From Lotus japonicus (lineage: Eukaryota; Streptophyta; Magnoliopsida; Fabales; Fabaceae): 64,000 nt of DNA. The notes beneath the pieces were generated by a model. That model ran no database searches. It worked only from the letters and a program-made list of their open reading frames with translations, and had not been told where the DNA came from. Shown here in pieces: positions 45,046 through 59,900 of the stretch; the stretch's first letter is position 1; each line of letters starts with the position of its first letter. The DNA is taken from NCBI RefSeq assembly GCF_012489685.1, contig NC_080043.1, forward strand, positions 13,758,223-13,822,222, read 5' to 3'. A program made the position numbers and the translations under genes.

Positions 45046-45378
45046 GGAATAAACACAATAATGTTATACTTTATGATATATCTTACACAATCCTGATTTG
45101 TGCTACTATCACATTAATTTTTTTTTAAGATTAATATGTTGATAATTCCTTATATCTATGATTTGTGTTATCGTCTTCATATTTACAAAGAATGTGAAAC
45201 GAGTTCCTCTTGATCTCAATCGGGCTTAGAAGAGAAGTCTTTATGTCCACTTTACTCATCAATTCTGACTTTTCTATTTCATTCGTTGTTTAATATATTT
45301 TTAATAATCAAAGTATTAATTAATATATCAAATACAATAGACATATTTCCCGTGCAACGCGCGGGTAAAAAACACTAG

Positions 45379-46950
45379 TGCATATATAATAGAGTAAGTA
45401 CAAACTAACACAAAATTTATATAGGAGTTAAGACTCACTTTAAAAAAAAAAAAAAGTCTCAATTATTGAACTCTAGAGACTAAGGTATGAGCGTCTAATT
45501 TCAAAGGAAAACTCATTTCTAGGAAATCAAAGAGTTGGTTGGTTTTGAACATGCAAAGTAAAAAATAACAAAAACAATTAAAATTATATTGGATAATGGA
45601 ATAAAATAAGCTTTGAGATTGCTAAGTAATGAGATTATATCCCCCATATTTATACATGCTATCTAAGAATCCTATGTGAGTCAACTATATCCCTCAAGTG
45701 CCAAAAAGTTGACAGGCTATACCAAACCTAACTGCAATTGTCATGCATACAAGATTATTTGAATAAGGGTGAAAAACAGAGAAACTATTTAAGAGAAGTT
45801 TCACAGTCCGTAATGGCTAGACAATTTAAAAGCATATAAAAGTAATCCTAAATCATCTGCAAGAAGCGAGTTATTCCCAATTTCCTACACTCTAAATCAT
45901 CCACAAGTAGGAGTGAACTAACCTACTTGTTATAAAGTTAATTACTTCGTAATGTAAGGAACTATCTCATTTGAACTTTTTATAGTGATAGAGTTGCAAG
46001 AAATATAAAATAGAGAATGAAATTTTTGTGTAAATTGAAATGTAAATTAAAGATACATTCATAATTTCACCTCTAAATTCAGGGGATACCATGTCCTTCA
46101 GTTTTAGGGATACACGTAGAGAGTAACTTTTGTACTATCTATAAAGAGTTTGATTTATTTAAGCTTCTACTTCATTTTTTTTATCTCTTCTTTTTCAATT
46201 ATACACCCATCAAATACTCTTAATTTTTCTCATTTCTTCCCATGTCTCTAAACTTAATTCATCTCCAAATACTTCACTTCAATTTAGGGGAATCAAGTCA
46301 CTATTTTATTCTATGGATGTTCTCTCGTACCTTGGTAAAGTTGGCCAGTACTGATCTCTCTACCTCGTAGTCACTAACATTGCATAAGCACCAAGCAGCC
46401 ACCTTATTGTCCCTGCCCAAAGAAGAAAAGTCCCTATCTCTCTCTCTCTACCTCCCCCTGGTGCACCTCTCTATCTCTCCCCCTATATTAGTTTTATTTT
46501 TCATGTGATTATGTTATATAGCATGATGCATTGTGGCTAAGTTTTGTTTTTTAAGATCAAAACATAGGTGAATGAGTTTTAAAGGTTATAATGAAATGAA
46601 GATACTGAAATGAAACTTCGCCTTCCACTTTATGGCCTCTCCACTTTTTTGAATATTGTTCCTATAAAGTCTGTGTATTATTATTCACATTGATTGTTAT
46701 AGCTTCATTTGTTATCTAGATTATTGCACTTTGGCTCAAATTCAACTATATATCTGTACTAGATTTTTTTACACAAATGATTAACATCAAAGAACAACTA
46801 AATCTTATTCCAGTTTTTGACAAAATTAAATAATTTATTCACCTAAAATTTGGGTCAATCTGAAATCAATTACTTCCTCTTTTGAGTTTCAGTCTTGTGT
46901 TGTGTTGATGTAACTTTTACATCAAAACTATGTCGTTTTACCCACTTGAT
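45379..46950. other. intergenic DNA upstream of UMP synthase
   Basis: No gene is seen. A CT-rich stretch at about 46430-46490 and AT-rich flanks are present. The UMP synthase promoter is expected in the last few hundred bases. Confidence 0.45.
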
Positions 46951-46954
46951 AGTA

Positions 46955-47092
46955 CTATATAGTATAAACCCTCACTCAGTATACGGCTCCAAACACAAAT
47001 CTAACAACATTCTGAGCATCAGAGCAAAAGCATCCCCTGCTCCTCACTCTCTCTCCGCCGTCCTCTTCCAGCCGCTACCATCATCTCCACCC
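46955..47092 (+). promoter_or_regulatory. probable 5' UTR exon of UMP synthase
   Basis: A GC-richer leader with pyrimidine tracts ends at a GTATGT donor (47093). The matching acceptor CTCTAG ends at 47926, and the ATG follows at 47960. This gives a 5' UTR intron of about 834 bp that contains a MITE. The transcription start is not defined by sequence alone. Confidence 0.5.
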
Positions 47093-47593
47093 GTATGTCT
47101 TTTGCTTGGCTTCTCTTTGATCTGTTCAGTAACTTCACTTCTTGTTGTTTTGTTTCTGATCATGAACGTGACCCTGTTTGCAAACTTCACCATATTCTAT
47201 AGTCTTCATCTATGTGAATGTGACCCTGTTTGCCATTTTGTTTTCTCTTATGTCTTTCCTGTATGTGAATGTGAATTTGTGAATGTGAACTTGACTCTGT
47301 CTCTGTTTACCATTTTTTTTTCCTTATGTGTCCTGTATGTGAATGTTAATATGACCCTGTTTCTTATATCCATTCATATGGTCCATGAATCCTAGCTGCC
47401 ATTAGTTGTGTAGAACTTTTTTTTGAGGGTGTGGATAATGATGCTTTAGAAATCTTGATCAATCTTTTGCTTGGTTGAAATATGGTTTGCCATCTTTTTT
47501 TTTTTTTGAATTTGTCTTGTTGTTTGTTGCTTCATCCTTATCACTGTGGTCTGTGGTATTTTTTTCAAACCATTTCTGTTCTGATGTGATATG

Positions 47594-47745
47594 CATGGTT
47601 TTAGACTGCGGTTGCACTGCACAAATTGTGAAAAATTGTGGACCAACTCGGTCTATACGAGTGTAATTGTGGTCGTGATGCGGTTGTGAAGATCTCCCAA
47701 ATCCGCAATTATGGTTGCAGTTGCCAATTGCAATTTAAAACCATG
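47594..47745. mobile_element. MITE in the UMP synthase leader intron
   Basis: CATGGTTTTAGACTGCGGTTGC at the left and the reverse complement CATGGTTTTAAATTGCAATTGC at the right are imperfect terminal inverted repeats of a 152-bp element rich in GCGGTTGC-type words. The target duplication is not obvious. Confidence 0.55.
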
Positions 47746-47959
47746 TTGTAGGAATTGCCCAAATCTATGATGTGCGAATACTGTGACGAAGTTTATAGTG
47801 TGCTATCCATTCTAATGCTTAAAACGTATTTTGCATTTTTACATTTACATCTAGTTGTTTTTTTTTTCAAAATTTGCAATTGTTGATTATGATGCTTACT
47901 GAATGACACTGGTTACTTATCTCTAGGACACACTCGAAGGGCAATTTTTTGGTGTGGAA

Positions 47960-50506
<2,547 letters not shown>

Positions 50507-52022
50507 GTTGAGGCCTGGATTCATAGAATAAAAAGATGAGCCTAAAGTATGTTTTCATAGGACATCGAATCTCACAGTAAGGGTATAATTTAATGTTAAA
50601 AGGATTTTCTCAGTTAGGGTTTGGATTCCCTGCAATTAGGGAAATCCTAAATTCACTGGATTTTTGTGTTTATTTATTTCATCATAAACGTGGATTTGGT
50701 CGGTAAAACTGTTGAGAGTTGCTCTTAAACAAAATTTACCTGGATGCTGCTGTTTTTTACCCCGTTTCTTCGAAACTTTTTTGAGGTTTCCGACTCTTTC
50801 CTTGAGAGGCTTGTTTTTTAAGATTTAATCAATGGTGCAGTTCATATTAATTTTACGCTAGTGATATTTAACTCTCATTCTTTCATCATTAGATTAAATT
50901 TAAAAAAATCATCAGCTACAGATTAGTGACTTGTACATCCTTTAGAAATCACAAAATCCAACTTTCTTATCCTGTTGTTGGCTCCTCAATCTGGGGGATA
51001 AATGGCGGAAGAACACAATGTACACCTGTTGTTGTCAATGGTTTTTCTTTCATGTTTGCCCCCAATGCTGCTGCCAATGGTTTTCCTCCTAAAACTGATT
51101 CAACCAAATCTTACAGCATGTTTGGATTAACTTATTTTTTCATAGAATCAATTTTAGTAGTAAGAAGCAACTCTCATAAGCTTCTGTTAGAATTGATCTT
51201 TGAAATAAACTTATTAAAAAATTCTAAACAATGTACTTAATATGTTGCTGGAACTTTTTCCCAATCACCAAAAAAAAAATCTTTTGTTGGAACTTGACAT
51301 TATTCTCCTCCTCCATCACAATTGTATAATTCCTCTTTTTAAATGCTCTCACTTCTCAACTTTGCAAAAAAAAAAACATTGATCCTTTTCAAATTCTCTC
51401 ATTTCATATCCTTCTTCTAGAGCTGTTTTAAAAATAAAAACAAAGAATGGTACCTTTCAAATTCAAAGAAAAAACTTTCACCCATGCAATGCAACCCTTT
51501 TTCTCCAACCAATTTTTTATCCAAATTCCAGACAAAAAAGAAATGACTTTAGCAGATATCTAGATAAAAAGAAAAACAAAAAATACTCCACCTTTAGGTA
51601 AGTTTATTCGAGTTTTTGAAAAAAAGTAATAAAACAACAAAAAATTCCATCAACTTGCTTCCAAGGAATCTAGGTTGCTCTGATAAATGCCTAAAATGCA
51701 AGCAATCATGATTCATGAGGAATAATGGAACTATGAGTGTGACAATTTTTCAAAAGACAACCTTTTTATTGGAAGGTTGCAATGCATTGAGTCTAACATA
51801 AGCTACTCCATATTTTCCTTCTTTTACAGAAATGGACGGTTCAACCAAACTTTAGAGACAACAGCTGAGGAAGACTTTAGATATGAGAAAGCTAGTCCAC
51901 TCTTTCTAAGCTGTTATAATAGCAAATTTGATTTAGGTGCATCAGTCAGTGGTCCCTTTTTGGTAGGGAAATCCAAACATATAAGATACACTTGTTTCAA
52001 ACTTAATGCAATAAAACTAGTT
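50507..52022. other. intergenic DNA after UMP synthase
   Basis: The 3' UTR probably occupies the first 200-300 bases. A terminus-like GCATGTTTGGATTAACTTAT at about 51117 resembles the MITE at 63082-63318, but no convincing partner end was found. The rest is AT-rich. Confidence 0.4.
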
Positions 52023-53114
52023 AACTTTTACAGTTTTGCCTAGCGTGGGTCAGTTCGAAACTGACCCACAGTGGATCAGTTTTATCTAGACCGTTAGATA
52101 TAATATTAAAATATTTAATGATTCAGATTCAAAACATGAAAATGATGTAATGACGAAAACACCCTTGTTTATCATCTTCTCCATCCCTCCTACTCTCCTA
52201 ACTGCTCTGTTGAAAAAACGATTGCACCGCCGGCGAACGGGTCTCCGCCTACTGCTCCTCCACCGCCACCACCTCTTCCTCCCACCTTACACAGCTCGCC
52301 TGACCCAACACCGTGCTCCTTCTCTCCTCAGCCTCCTTCAACCTCTGATTAAAGCCCCAACCAAACTACAACAACAGATTTTGCCACAAAAACTTGCAGA
52401 TCCACCCCAAAACTTGCAGATCCGCCAATAAACTTCCAGATCTGCCACCAAATCTCTCCAACCATCAAGACCCATTGGCCATCGCCGTCGTCTGAGGCAC
52501 AACCATGACCATCGACCCTCGCCGCCGCGTGTACCAGGTCCAGACACTCTGTTTCACCGCACCGGAGTCGCACATGCTCCAGCCTTCAATCGCATCACCA
52601 TGAACGCAAACCCCACCGTGTTCCAGTCCCTAAGGGCCCCTGCTTAAAGCCTCACGCCGTCGGGCCAGAGTCTCGCCGTCGTCGCCTTGGTCATGGTCCC
52701 CCGCCCTCGATCTGCCGTCCTCCACCACGGTACTCTTTTCCTGTCTGGTAACCGTTCGTTTTAGCCACACATCTTGTCTCTTCCCTGTGTGTTTTAGAAT
52801 GGATTAACAAATCCCCCTTCACAGGTCAAAAACCACCATTTCATCTTCTGTTCTTCTCCACTAAATTATCAGATCTGGTTACAAAAATGATGGTGGCGCA
52901 AGGAGCTCGCAATGACAAACGGTGTGCAACGGAGGTGATGAAGCGGTGGCTCACTGCCGAAGGTGGTGGCTCGCCGGAGGGACTGTGAGACAAAAGAGGA
53001 AGAAAGAAATTTCATAATTTAAATGGGCATTTTTGTAATTTAGGTGAGAAATAGTAACTGAACTACCATGAGTCAGTTTGAAACTGACCCACGCTAGGCG
53101 CAGCCAACTTTTAC
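52023..53114. mobile_element. non-autonomous Mutator-like element with GC-rich interior (Pack-MULE-like)
   Basis: The 9-base duplication AACTTTTAC (52023-52031 and 53106-53114) brackets 1074 bp. The termini share GCCTAGCGTGGGTCAGTT and run into a nearly palindromic GTCAGTTTGAAACTGACCCA, so each end can also fold on itself. The interior is unusually GC-rich for this region (about 52200-52740), with CCGCC- and CCACC-rich sequence that looks like a Pro-rich coding start, followed by a donor-like GTACTC. No transposase is encoded. This fits a Mutator-like element that carries host-like sequence; which gene it came from is unknown. Confidence 0.6.
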
Positions 53115-54977
53115 TCCTAGAACAAGAAAAAATTTGTGACAATTTTTATTGGGCAACAAATTTTGATCTTTTTTTTGTCACAAATTTTGATCGTTTGAAC
53201 GAGGTTAAGATGTAGAACTGTTTATGGTAGTAGGAATGATCTTCTTGAAATTTTTTTAATCATTTCCGCATAAGGAATCTATATACTTTATAAAAGAAAA
53301 TTTTTATCCACAAAAATTTAACAAAGGACACTCCCACAATGATTTTCCTCCCACCCCTCTCTCTGGCTGACAAGTGTCACAACCAGAGAGACTTTCACAC
53401 ATTAATTATACAAACCTATTTTCCTATAGTTTTGATTCTTTGTCCCCTATTAAATGGCCTCTACCAAATAGAATTCATGCACAGCCCACCAAGAATTATA
53501 TTGGATTTTGCTTTTTCTTATTTAAAAAAATGGATTTATTTTCCTTAATGGAGATCTGATATATATTATTTCTGAAATTAATTTTTAATGATTAAAATAT
53601 AATAGTGAGATTTGAATTTGAAATAAATAATGTCGTGATGCATTTCCTTTGATTTAGGTGGTGATGTCCATCATTGACAATCTTAATTTTGCTTGACTTT
53701 TTGTGTTTAATGCTTGACTTTTTTTCATTTAAAATATAAATTAAAATTGATTCTAATTAATGCTTGACTATTATTTGTATGAATTAAAGTCCAATCAATG
53801 CTGTCGAATTTGAGCTAACTCGAATGGAAAAAAAATTCTCTTATGTTTAGTCATCATATTCAAATTATCCATAAAAAGTCATTACAATGAAAAAAAATAT
53901 TCTACTAAAAAGTCAAAGAAATATTCTTTTCACTTTTTCTCATTATTAACCCTAATTCCAACTCAACTATAAATACTCCCTTAAGTTGCCCCTCTCCTCC
54001 ATCATTCCAATAGTTTTATAACCGTTTAATAAGTTGAATGTTTTTTCAATTGCAGATGATGATTATCAGATCATGGTTTGGAACTATATGCACAGGTGAA
54101 GTCGATTTTTGATTTTTCATTGTTTATAATTTTCAAATCGATTTTTTTATCTCCCTGTAATGTTCACTCATAACGTATTGATTTTAGGAAAAAAAAATTC
54201 ATGTGATATATCATGTGCGTTGAATGTGTCTATGAATATGAAAGGTAATTTTTTGGTATATCATACGCGTTTAATGTATCAGGTGAACGATGATGGACTC
54301 AAACTTACAAATAATTTTAAATTATGAGTACCAAGTCTACAGAACTCCCCAGATCACAGAGTTCTACTACGGCCCAGATTCCATAGTACCAAATTATCAG
54401 CAAATTCACAAACATCACGTCCAGAAACATTTTAATTTTCTTATTTGATTTCCTAATGCACAAACATCAGCAATTTCCTATTATTAAATTTGTAGTATAA
54501 ACTTCTGATTTAATTGTGTCTAATTAATTTTCAAATCTCAATATTTAAATTAATATTTGACTAATATATAAATATTTTTTTATTCAAATGTGTATATTTG
54601 GTATCAGAATATAATTACTTAATGGTTTAAATCTGCAAGATTTTCCTCCATTTAAATGCTATATTCGAATTTTTATAAAAAAACATTTTGACCAAACTTA
54701 TTTAATGATTATTTCAAAAATTGAAGTTAGTCAAATATCAGCAAAATTAATGTTAGTCAAAATTAATGCTATATTCCAGGTTAATTAATTTTATTCAAAT
54801 ACTATATCTCTTACGTTTTCTTTTTTAATTTTAGTGATTAGTGCACTTATTTAATAATATTTGAATTAACCTAATTAATGATTATTTCAAAAAATAAAGT
54901 TAGGTAAATATCACAAAAATTAATTGCTGAATTAATTTCTCTTTATAATAAAAACAGTTTTTAGTACACTTATTTAG
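53115..54977. other. AT-rich intergenic DNA, no gene recognised
   Basis: Only A/T-rich sequence with scattered TTAATTAATT-type words is present. No frame with family similarity is seen. Confidence 0.5.
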
Positions 54978-55294
54978 TACTCCCTCCGTTCCAAAATATA
55001 GGTTGTTTTAGGTTGTGCACATTGTTTAAGAGCTCATTAATTGAGAATTTTTTGATTAAAATACCCCTATTTAAAGTTGTATTATATTAAGGAGAGAGAA
55101 ATGTTATTATTGGTTAAGTGGATAATGACAAATGTGATAGGTGAAAATTGAAGGTGATAATTAAGAGATATAATATTAAATGAGGGTATATAAGGAAGAA
55201 AGAGAGAAAAAGTGCATTGGTTTTGCAAAACAATTTATATTTTGGAATATAGTATAAATTCTAAAACAACTTACATTTTGGAACGGAAGGAGTA
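54978..55294. mobile_element. Stowaway MITE with TA target duplication
   Basis: The terminus CTCCCTCCGTTCCAAAATAT begins at 54980 and its complement, ATTTTGGAACGGAAGGAG, ends at 55292. Both are flanked by TA. CTCCCTCCGTTCC is the signature end of Stowaway elements of the Tc1/mariner superfamily. The 313-bp interior is non-coding. Confidence 0.9.
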
Positions 55295-55748
55295 ATTCTT
55301 AAATGCATTAATTTTTACTCAATGGTTTAATAAAGTTATATTCGCTTTCGAAAAAATTGATCAATGACGACAAATTTCAAAAATAAATAAATGAGAACAT
55401 GTACCAAATTATGAGAAAATATTAATTGCGATAAATAGATTTTTAAAAAATAGTGAGATATTCAGTTTAGGAATTTATGCTGTTTTTTATGGTATTATTT
55501 TTCACTACAACCTAACATAAATTTTGAAAACCATAATAATAGTAAATAATTTCGATGAGATATTATCAAGCTTAATTTCATGCTTTCAATGTGCAAAATA
55601 TTTAATAGGATAACAAAGGTTTTTGCATACGATTAATATGCTTTCAAATGAAATTCTTTAATGAAATCAATTATGATTAAGTTTCAAATTTGGCATAATC
55701 AAACAATCTATGCACATATTAATTATGATTTGTTTTCTTAAATAATAA

Positions 55749-56133
55749 CTAACGTTTTTACCCCGTGCGTTGCACGGCGATATTTGATCTCATTATTTAG
55801 GCACGTATTAATAAATTAAGATATGAAAAAATGAACATTCAACCAAACAAAATCACAATGAGTGTCACACACACACACATATATATATATAATAGTGTTT
55901 TCAATTTCAATTTATCATACCATTACTTATATTTACTCTTAGTTTTTTTAAAAAAAAATACTTAAGTAATATGAAAAATTATTTTGATAATCACACAAAA
56001 TTTTACAAGTTGTGTGACACTCATTGTGATTTTTTTTGTTGAATGCTCATTTTTTTTCATATCTTAATTTATTAATACGTACCTAAATAATGAGATCATG
56101 TTCACCGTGCAACGCACGGGGTAAAAACGCTAG
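55749..56133. mobile_element. fold-back built from two Helitron 3' ends
   Basis: Arms of about 123 bp (55749-55872 and 56011-56133) are inverted copies of each other. Each ends outward with the Helitron-type 3' hairpin CCGTGCAACGCACGG, then GGTAAAAACG and CTAG (right) or TTAG (left). The right CTAG is followed by T. The spacer has CA and TA dinucleotide runs (about 55866-55892). No coding sequence is present. Confidence 0.7.
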
Positions 56134-56564
56134 TAAGTTATAAACTAGTATGTACAAGATTTACTTCAACCTATGAGAATCAGGATTATGATTCTCTCAT
56201 TTTAAAGTTTTTATTAGTATCTATATTTCTTTTCATTTGTATTAAATTGGCCAACCTAATAAAATATTTATGAAACATATATTAACATATTTTTTAACAT
56301 GAATCTCAGGGGGAATCGGTTCTCGCTTGATCATATTGGGACGACCAAACCTTAACAACTATGGTTACAAGCATCATCAAATTAACCTTTCAATGAATTT
56401 TGATATTGTCTGAGACTTTACTCAAGAAAAGGAATGACAATAAGCCAACTTCCAAATTAGAGACTAAAGTCACGTTTCAAAGAGTTTATTTGAACGTATT
56501 TGATTGTTTATGCAAGTGTTTGATTGAACATACAAAATAGCTAATGACATACTTATAAATTGTT

Positions 56565-56807
56565 GGCTTAACTGCACTTTTGGTCCCCCACATTTACCAT
56601 TTGTGCGAAAATCGTCCCCCACAAAAATTATTAGCAAAAGACATCCTCCACGTTTACTGCCGTTTGCAGTTTTCGTTTTCCGTCTATTTTCCGTGAAGAA
56701 ACTAACGGAAGGAGGCTTATGTGTCAGTTTTTAATGACATGGCAGAGAGAGATGGGAGAGGGATGCCATGGAGACAAACACGTGATTGTCACGTGCTGTG
56801 AACCACA
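56565..56807 (+). repeat. left terminal inverted repeat of the MULE, with paired G-boxes
   Basis: It is 243 bp long and about 98% identical to the reverse complement of 61891-62133. Near its inner edge two CACGTG G-boxes (56779-56784 and 56790-56795) are 5 bp apart. They lie about 195 bp upstream of the transposase ATG, so the repeat probably serves as its promoter as in MuDR. Confidence 0.9.
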
Positions 56808-56989
56808 TGTGCCAGGCACATGACCATGGATGAGAGAATAGTAAAACTCTGAATGGAAAGGATAGGGACCAAATTCGCAAAATTGAAACATAGTAGCCTC
56901 CGCCTCTGTTAGGGTTTGGTGGTGAAGAAGAACCGGCGGAGACAGAGACCATCGACGACGATAAAGCGGTGGGGAAGAAAGTTTCTGAC

Positions 56990-59900
56990 ATGGGAAGGAA
57001 GAAGCTCACACCGAAGAAGACTAACCCGAAGAAGAATATGGACCCCGAGGAAGGCAACACTCAAGCCCAGACGCAGAACATGGCGATGGACCACGGAAGT
57101 ATGGACGGTTGTTCGACGCGTATGGAGCCTAAAGATGGAGTGGTCCCAGAGAGAAGCACTGTCATGCCATACTTTTTCTTTGGAGATGCTCTCCCTTCGA
57201 ACCATGTGTCAAGGTCCGTTTTTTATTCCTTTCTCTCTGTCAATGTCGTTTAAAGTGTGGGTGGGTGGGTGTGGTAGCCTTAATTTATTGTGTAATTTGT
57301 ATAATTTGTTGTGTAATTTTTTGTTTCTGTCCAGACCCACTGTTCCTCTAAGGATAGACATGAATATTTATTTTGGGGGCAAAATTACATATGAACCAAC
57401 TTTGTCTTATGTGGGTGGCTCAATTGAGACTCTGAAAGGGTGGGATACAGATGAAATTTCATCTTTAGAAGTGGGTAAGACAGTCAAATTCTTTTGGAAT
57501 GGGAGCTTTAAGTCTTTGTGGTACAGGCCCCCTGACATTGACAACACCCTGAAGCCTCTTAACTGTGATGAAGATGTCAGAAATTTATTGCAAGATGTGA
57601 AGGGCCATACTGGAGTTTGTGTTTATGTTGAGCATGACTCTGAACCTGAGAAAGCCAGAGAATCTGATGGGGATGTGGAAATAGTGGAGAGGTCTGTAAA
57701 TGATGCACCAAATTCTGCCCCTGTGAATGATGCACCAAATTCACCTGAAGTAGTACATGAAGTACCAAATTCTGCCCCTGTGAATGATGCACTAAATTCA
57801 TCTTCTGCCCTAGTTCATGAAGTCCCAAATTCTGCCCCTGTGAATGAACCTCTGAATGAGTCTGAAGATGAATCATACATTCCTGGCAGTGATGAGTATG
57901 AAGGAGAGTCTGAGGATGTTTCTGTAGATGACAGTGATTATGAAGAGAATTGGGATTGGGCTGAAGTTTTACCTGCTGAATCCTTGATTAATATTGCTAC
58001 TGCAGATCGAGATCCTCCTTTTGTTCAAGGGTCAGTTGATGTGGGCAATGGTGCAAGGATTGAAGAACCTGCCACTTTCTCAGATTTTGAAGATGAAGAT
58101 GGTGACTCTTCAGATCTAGACAGTCCTTCTGATGATGAGGAAGAAGGTAGGTCCAAAAGATTACCAAGGTTCAAGGCAGTACAGGATGGTGAAGAAGTGA
58201 AATTCCAGGTGGGGCATACCTTTAGTAGTAAGGATTTGTTTAAGCAAGCTGTGAAGGATTATGCATTACAACAAAAGAAAGACCTCACATTCAAGAAAGA
58301 TGATAAGAAAAGGTGTGTAGTTATTTGTGTGGCAGGTTGTCCATTCTACCTCAGACTTAGTAAAACAGATAGTAGATCCTATTGGCTACTGGTCAGTCTT
58401 GAGGCAGATCACACATGTTGTAGGAGTGCAAGTAACAGGCAAGCAAAGACTAAGTATCTTGCTAGGAAGTTTATGCCCATCATAAGGCATACACCTAACA
58501 TTACAGTGAATGCTTTGATTGAAGAGGCTAGACTTAGGTGGGGTATTTTGCTTGGTAAGTGGAAAGCATATAGGGCAAAGGTGAAGGCTGTTGAAATGAT
58601 TCAGGGGGCAACTTTGGACCAGTATGCTAATCTTAGGAAGTATGCTGCAGAGTTATTGAGGAGTAACCCTGGGAGTACTGTCATAATTAAGAGCACAAAT
58701 GGTGCTAAAGGACCAGTTTTTGAAAGGATTTATGTTTGCTTTGCAGCAACAAAAACTGCTTTTGCAACAACATGTAGACCCTTAATAGGGTTAGACGGTT
58801 GTTTCCTCAAAGGTATGTATGGGGGTCAATTGCTAGCTGTTGTAGGCAAAGATGGGAACAATCAAATGTTCCCAATTGCCTTTGCTGTTGTGGAGGCAGA
58901 AACCAAAGCCTCTTGGAGTTGGTTTGTTGATTTGCTGGTGAATGATCTAGACATGGTGGAGAGGAAGAGATGGGCATTCATCTCTGATCAACAGAAGGTG
59001 ATGTTAAATTAATCTTGTATCCATTGATCAATTATTCATTTATACTATTAAATATAATACTTATCCTATTTATATTCATGTGTTATGCAGGGATTGGTGC
59101 CTACGCTAGCAGAATTGGTTGGTGATGTTGAGCACAGGTTGTGCATCAAACATCTATATGGGAATTTTAGAAAAAAAATACCCTGGAGCTGAGATGAAAC
59201 AAGCATTGTGGAGGGCAGCTAGAGCTAGCACACTGCCAGAATGGTATGCTGCAATGGAAGTGATGAAAGAGCTTAATGAGGCAGCATTTCAGGATATGAT
59301 GAATCTGCCACCAAAAATGTGGACAAGGTCTGCATATTCCAGGGACACACAATGTGACTTACAAGTCAACAACATGTGTGAAGCTTTCAACCGAGCCATA
59401 TTAGAGTACAGAGACAAGCCGATCATCACATTGTTGGAGGGGCTGAAGTTCTACCTGAACAATCGGATTGTGAAGCAAAAACAACTAATGCTTAGGTGGA
59501 GGACAGCTTTATGCCCTATGATACAACAAAAGCTAGAAGATTCAAAGAGGAATTCTGATAAGTGGTTTGCTAATTGGATGGGAGATGAATACATGAGTTT
59601 GTTTGAAGTTAGTAGAGATAATGAGAAATACTCAGTTAATTTGGAGTCCAGATCTTGTGCTTGTAGGAGGTGGGATTTATCTGGTATCCCTTGTGCTCAT
59701 GCAGTGGCCAGCATGTGGTTTGGACGTCGTGTGCCTGAGGACTATGTCCATTCATCTTACAGGTATTGGATCTGAATTACTTACAGATTTATATACATCA
59801 TTGTTAGTTATCAATCTGTTTTACTTATGGTTTCACATTGACTAGGAAACAAACATTTATTGATACATACTCCCACCTCATCCTACCTAATAATGGACCT

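Larger units (their letters stand above)
42007..45378 (+). mobile_element. non-autonomous Helitron, about 3.4 kb
   Basis: The 5' terminus TCTATCTATATATATTAG begins at 42007, after an A. The 3' terminus ends CTAG at 45375-45378, followed by T, so insertion was between A and T with no duplication. Ten bases before the end lies the expected hairpin, CCCGTGCAACGCGCGGG (45349-45365). No Rep/helicase is encoded, so it is non-autonomous. Inside are diverged tandem repeats (42130-43140), a GC-richer stretch at about 43165-43260 that may be a captured fragment, a (TAA)n run and a nested MITE-like element. Confidence 0.8.

Noticed and set aside
46895..47395. 166-codon frame before UMP synthase
   Set aside because: It spans the predicted 5' UTR exon and intron, shows repeated CEC/VNVN words from an imperfect GTGAATGTGA repeat, and has no family similarity.
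56916..57330. Arg-rich N-terminal extension of the MULE transposase in the other frame
   Set aside because: Splicing 57213 to 57335 gives a good donor and acceptor and a frame beginning MGRKKLTPKK. The extended frame reads through the intron.
57577..57876. Minus-strand frame with repeated LVHHSQGQNL
   Set aside because: It is the antisense of the VNDAPNSAP repeats of the transposase.
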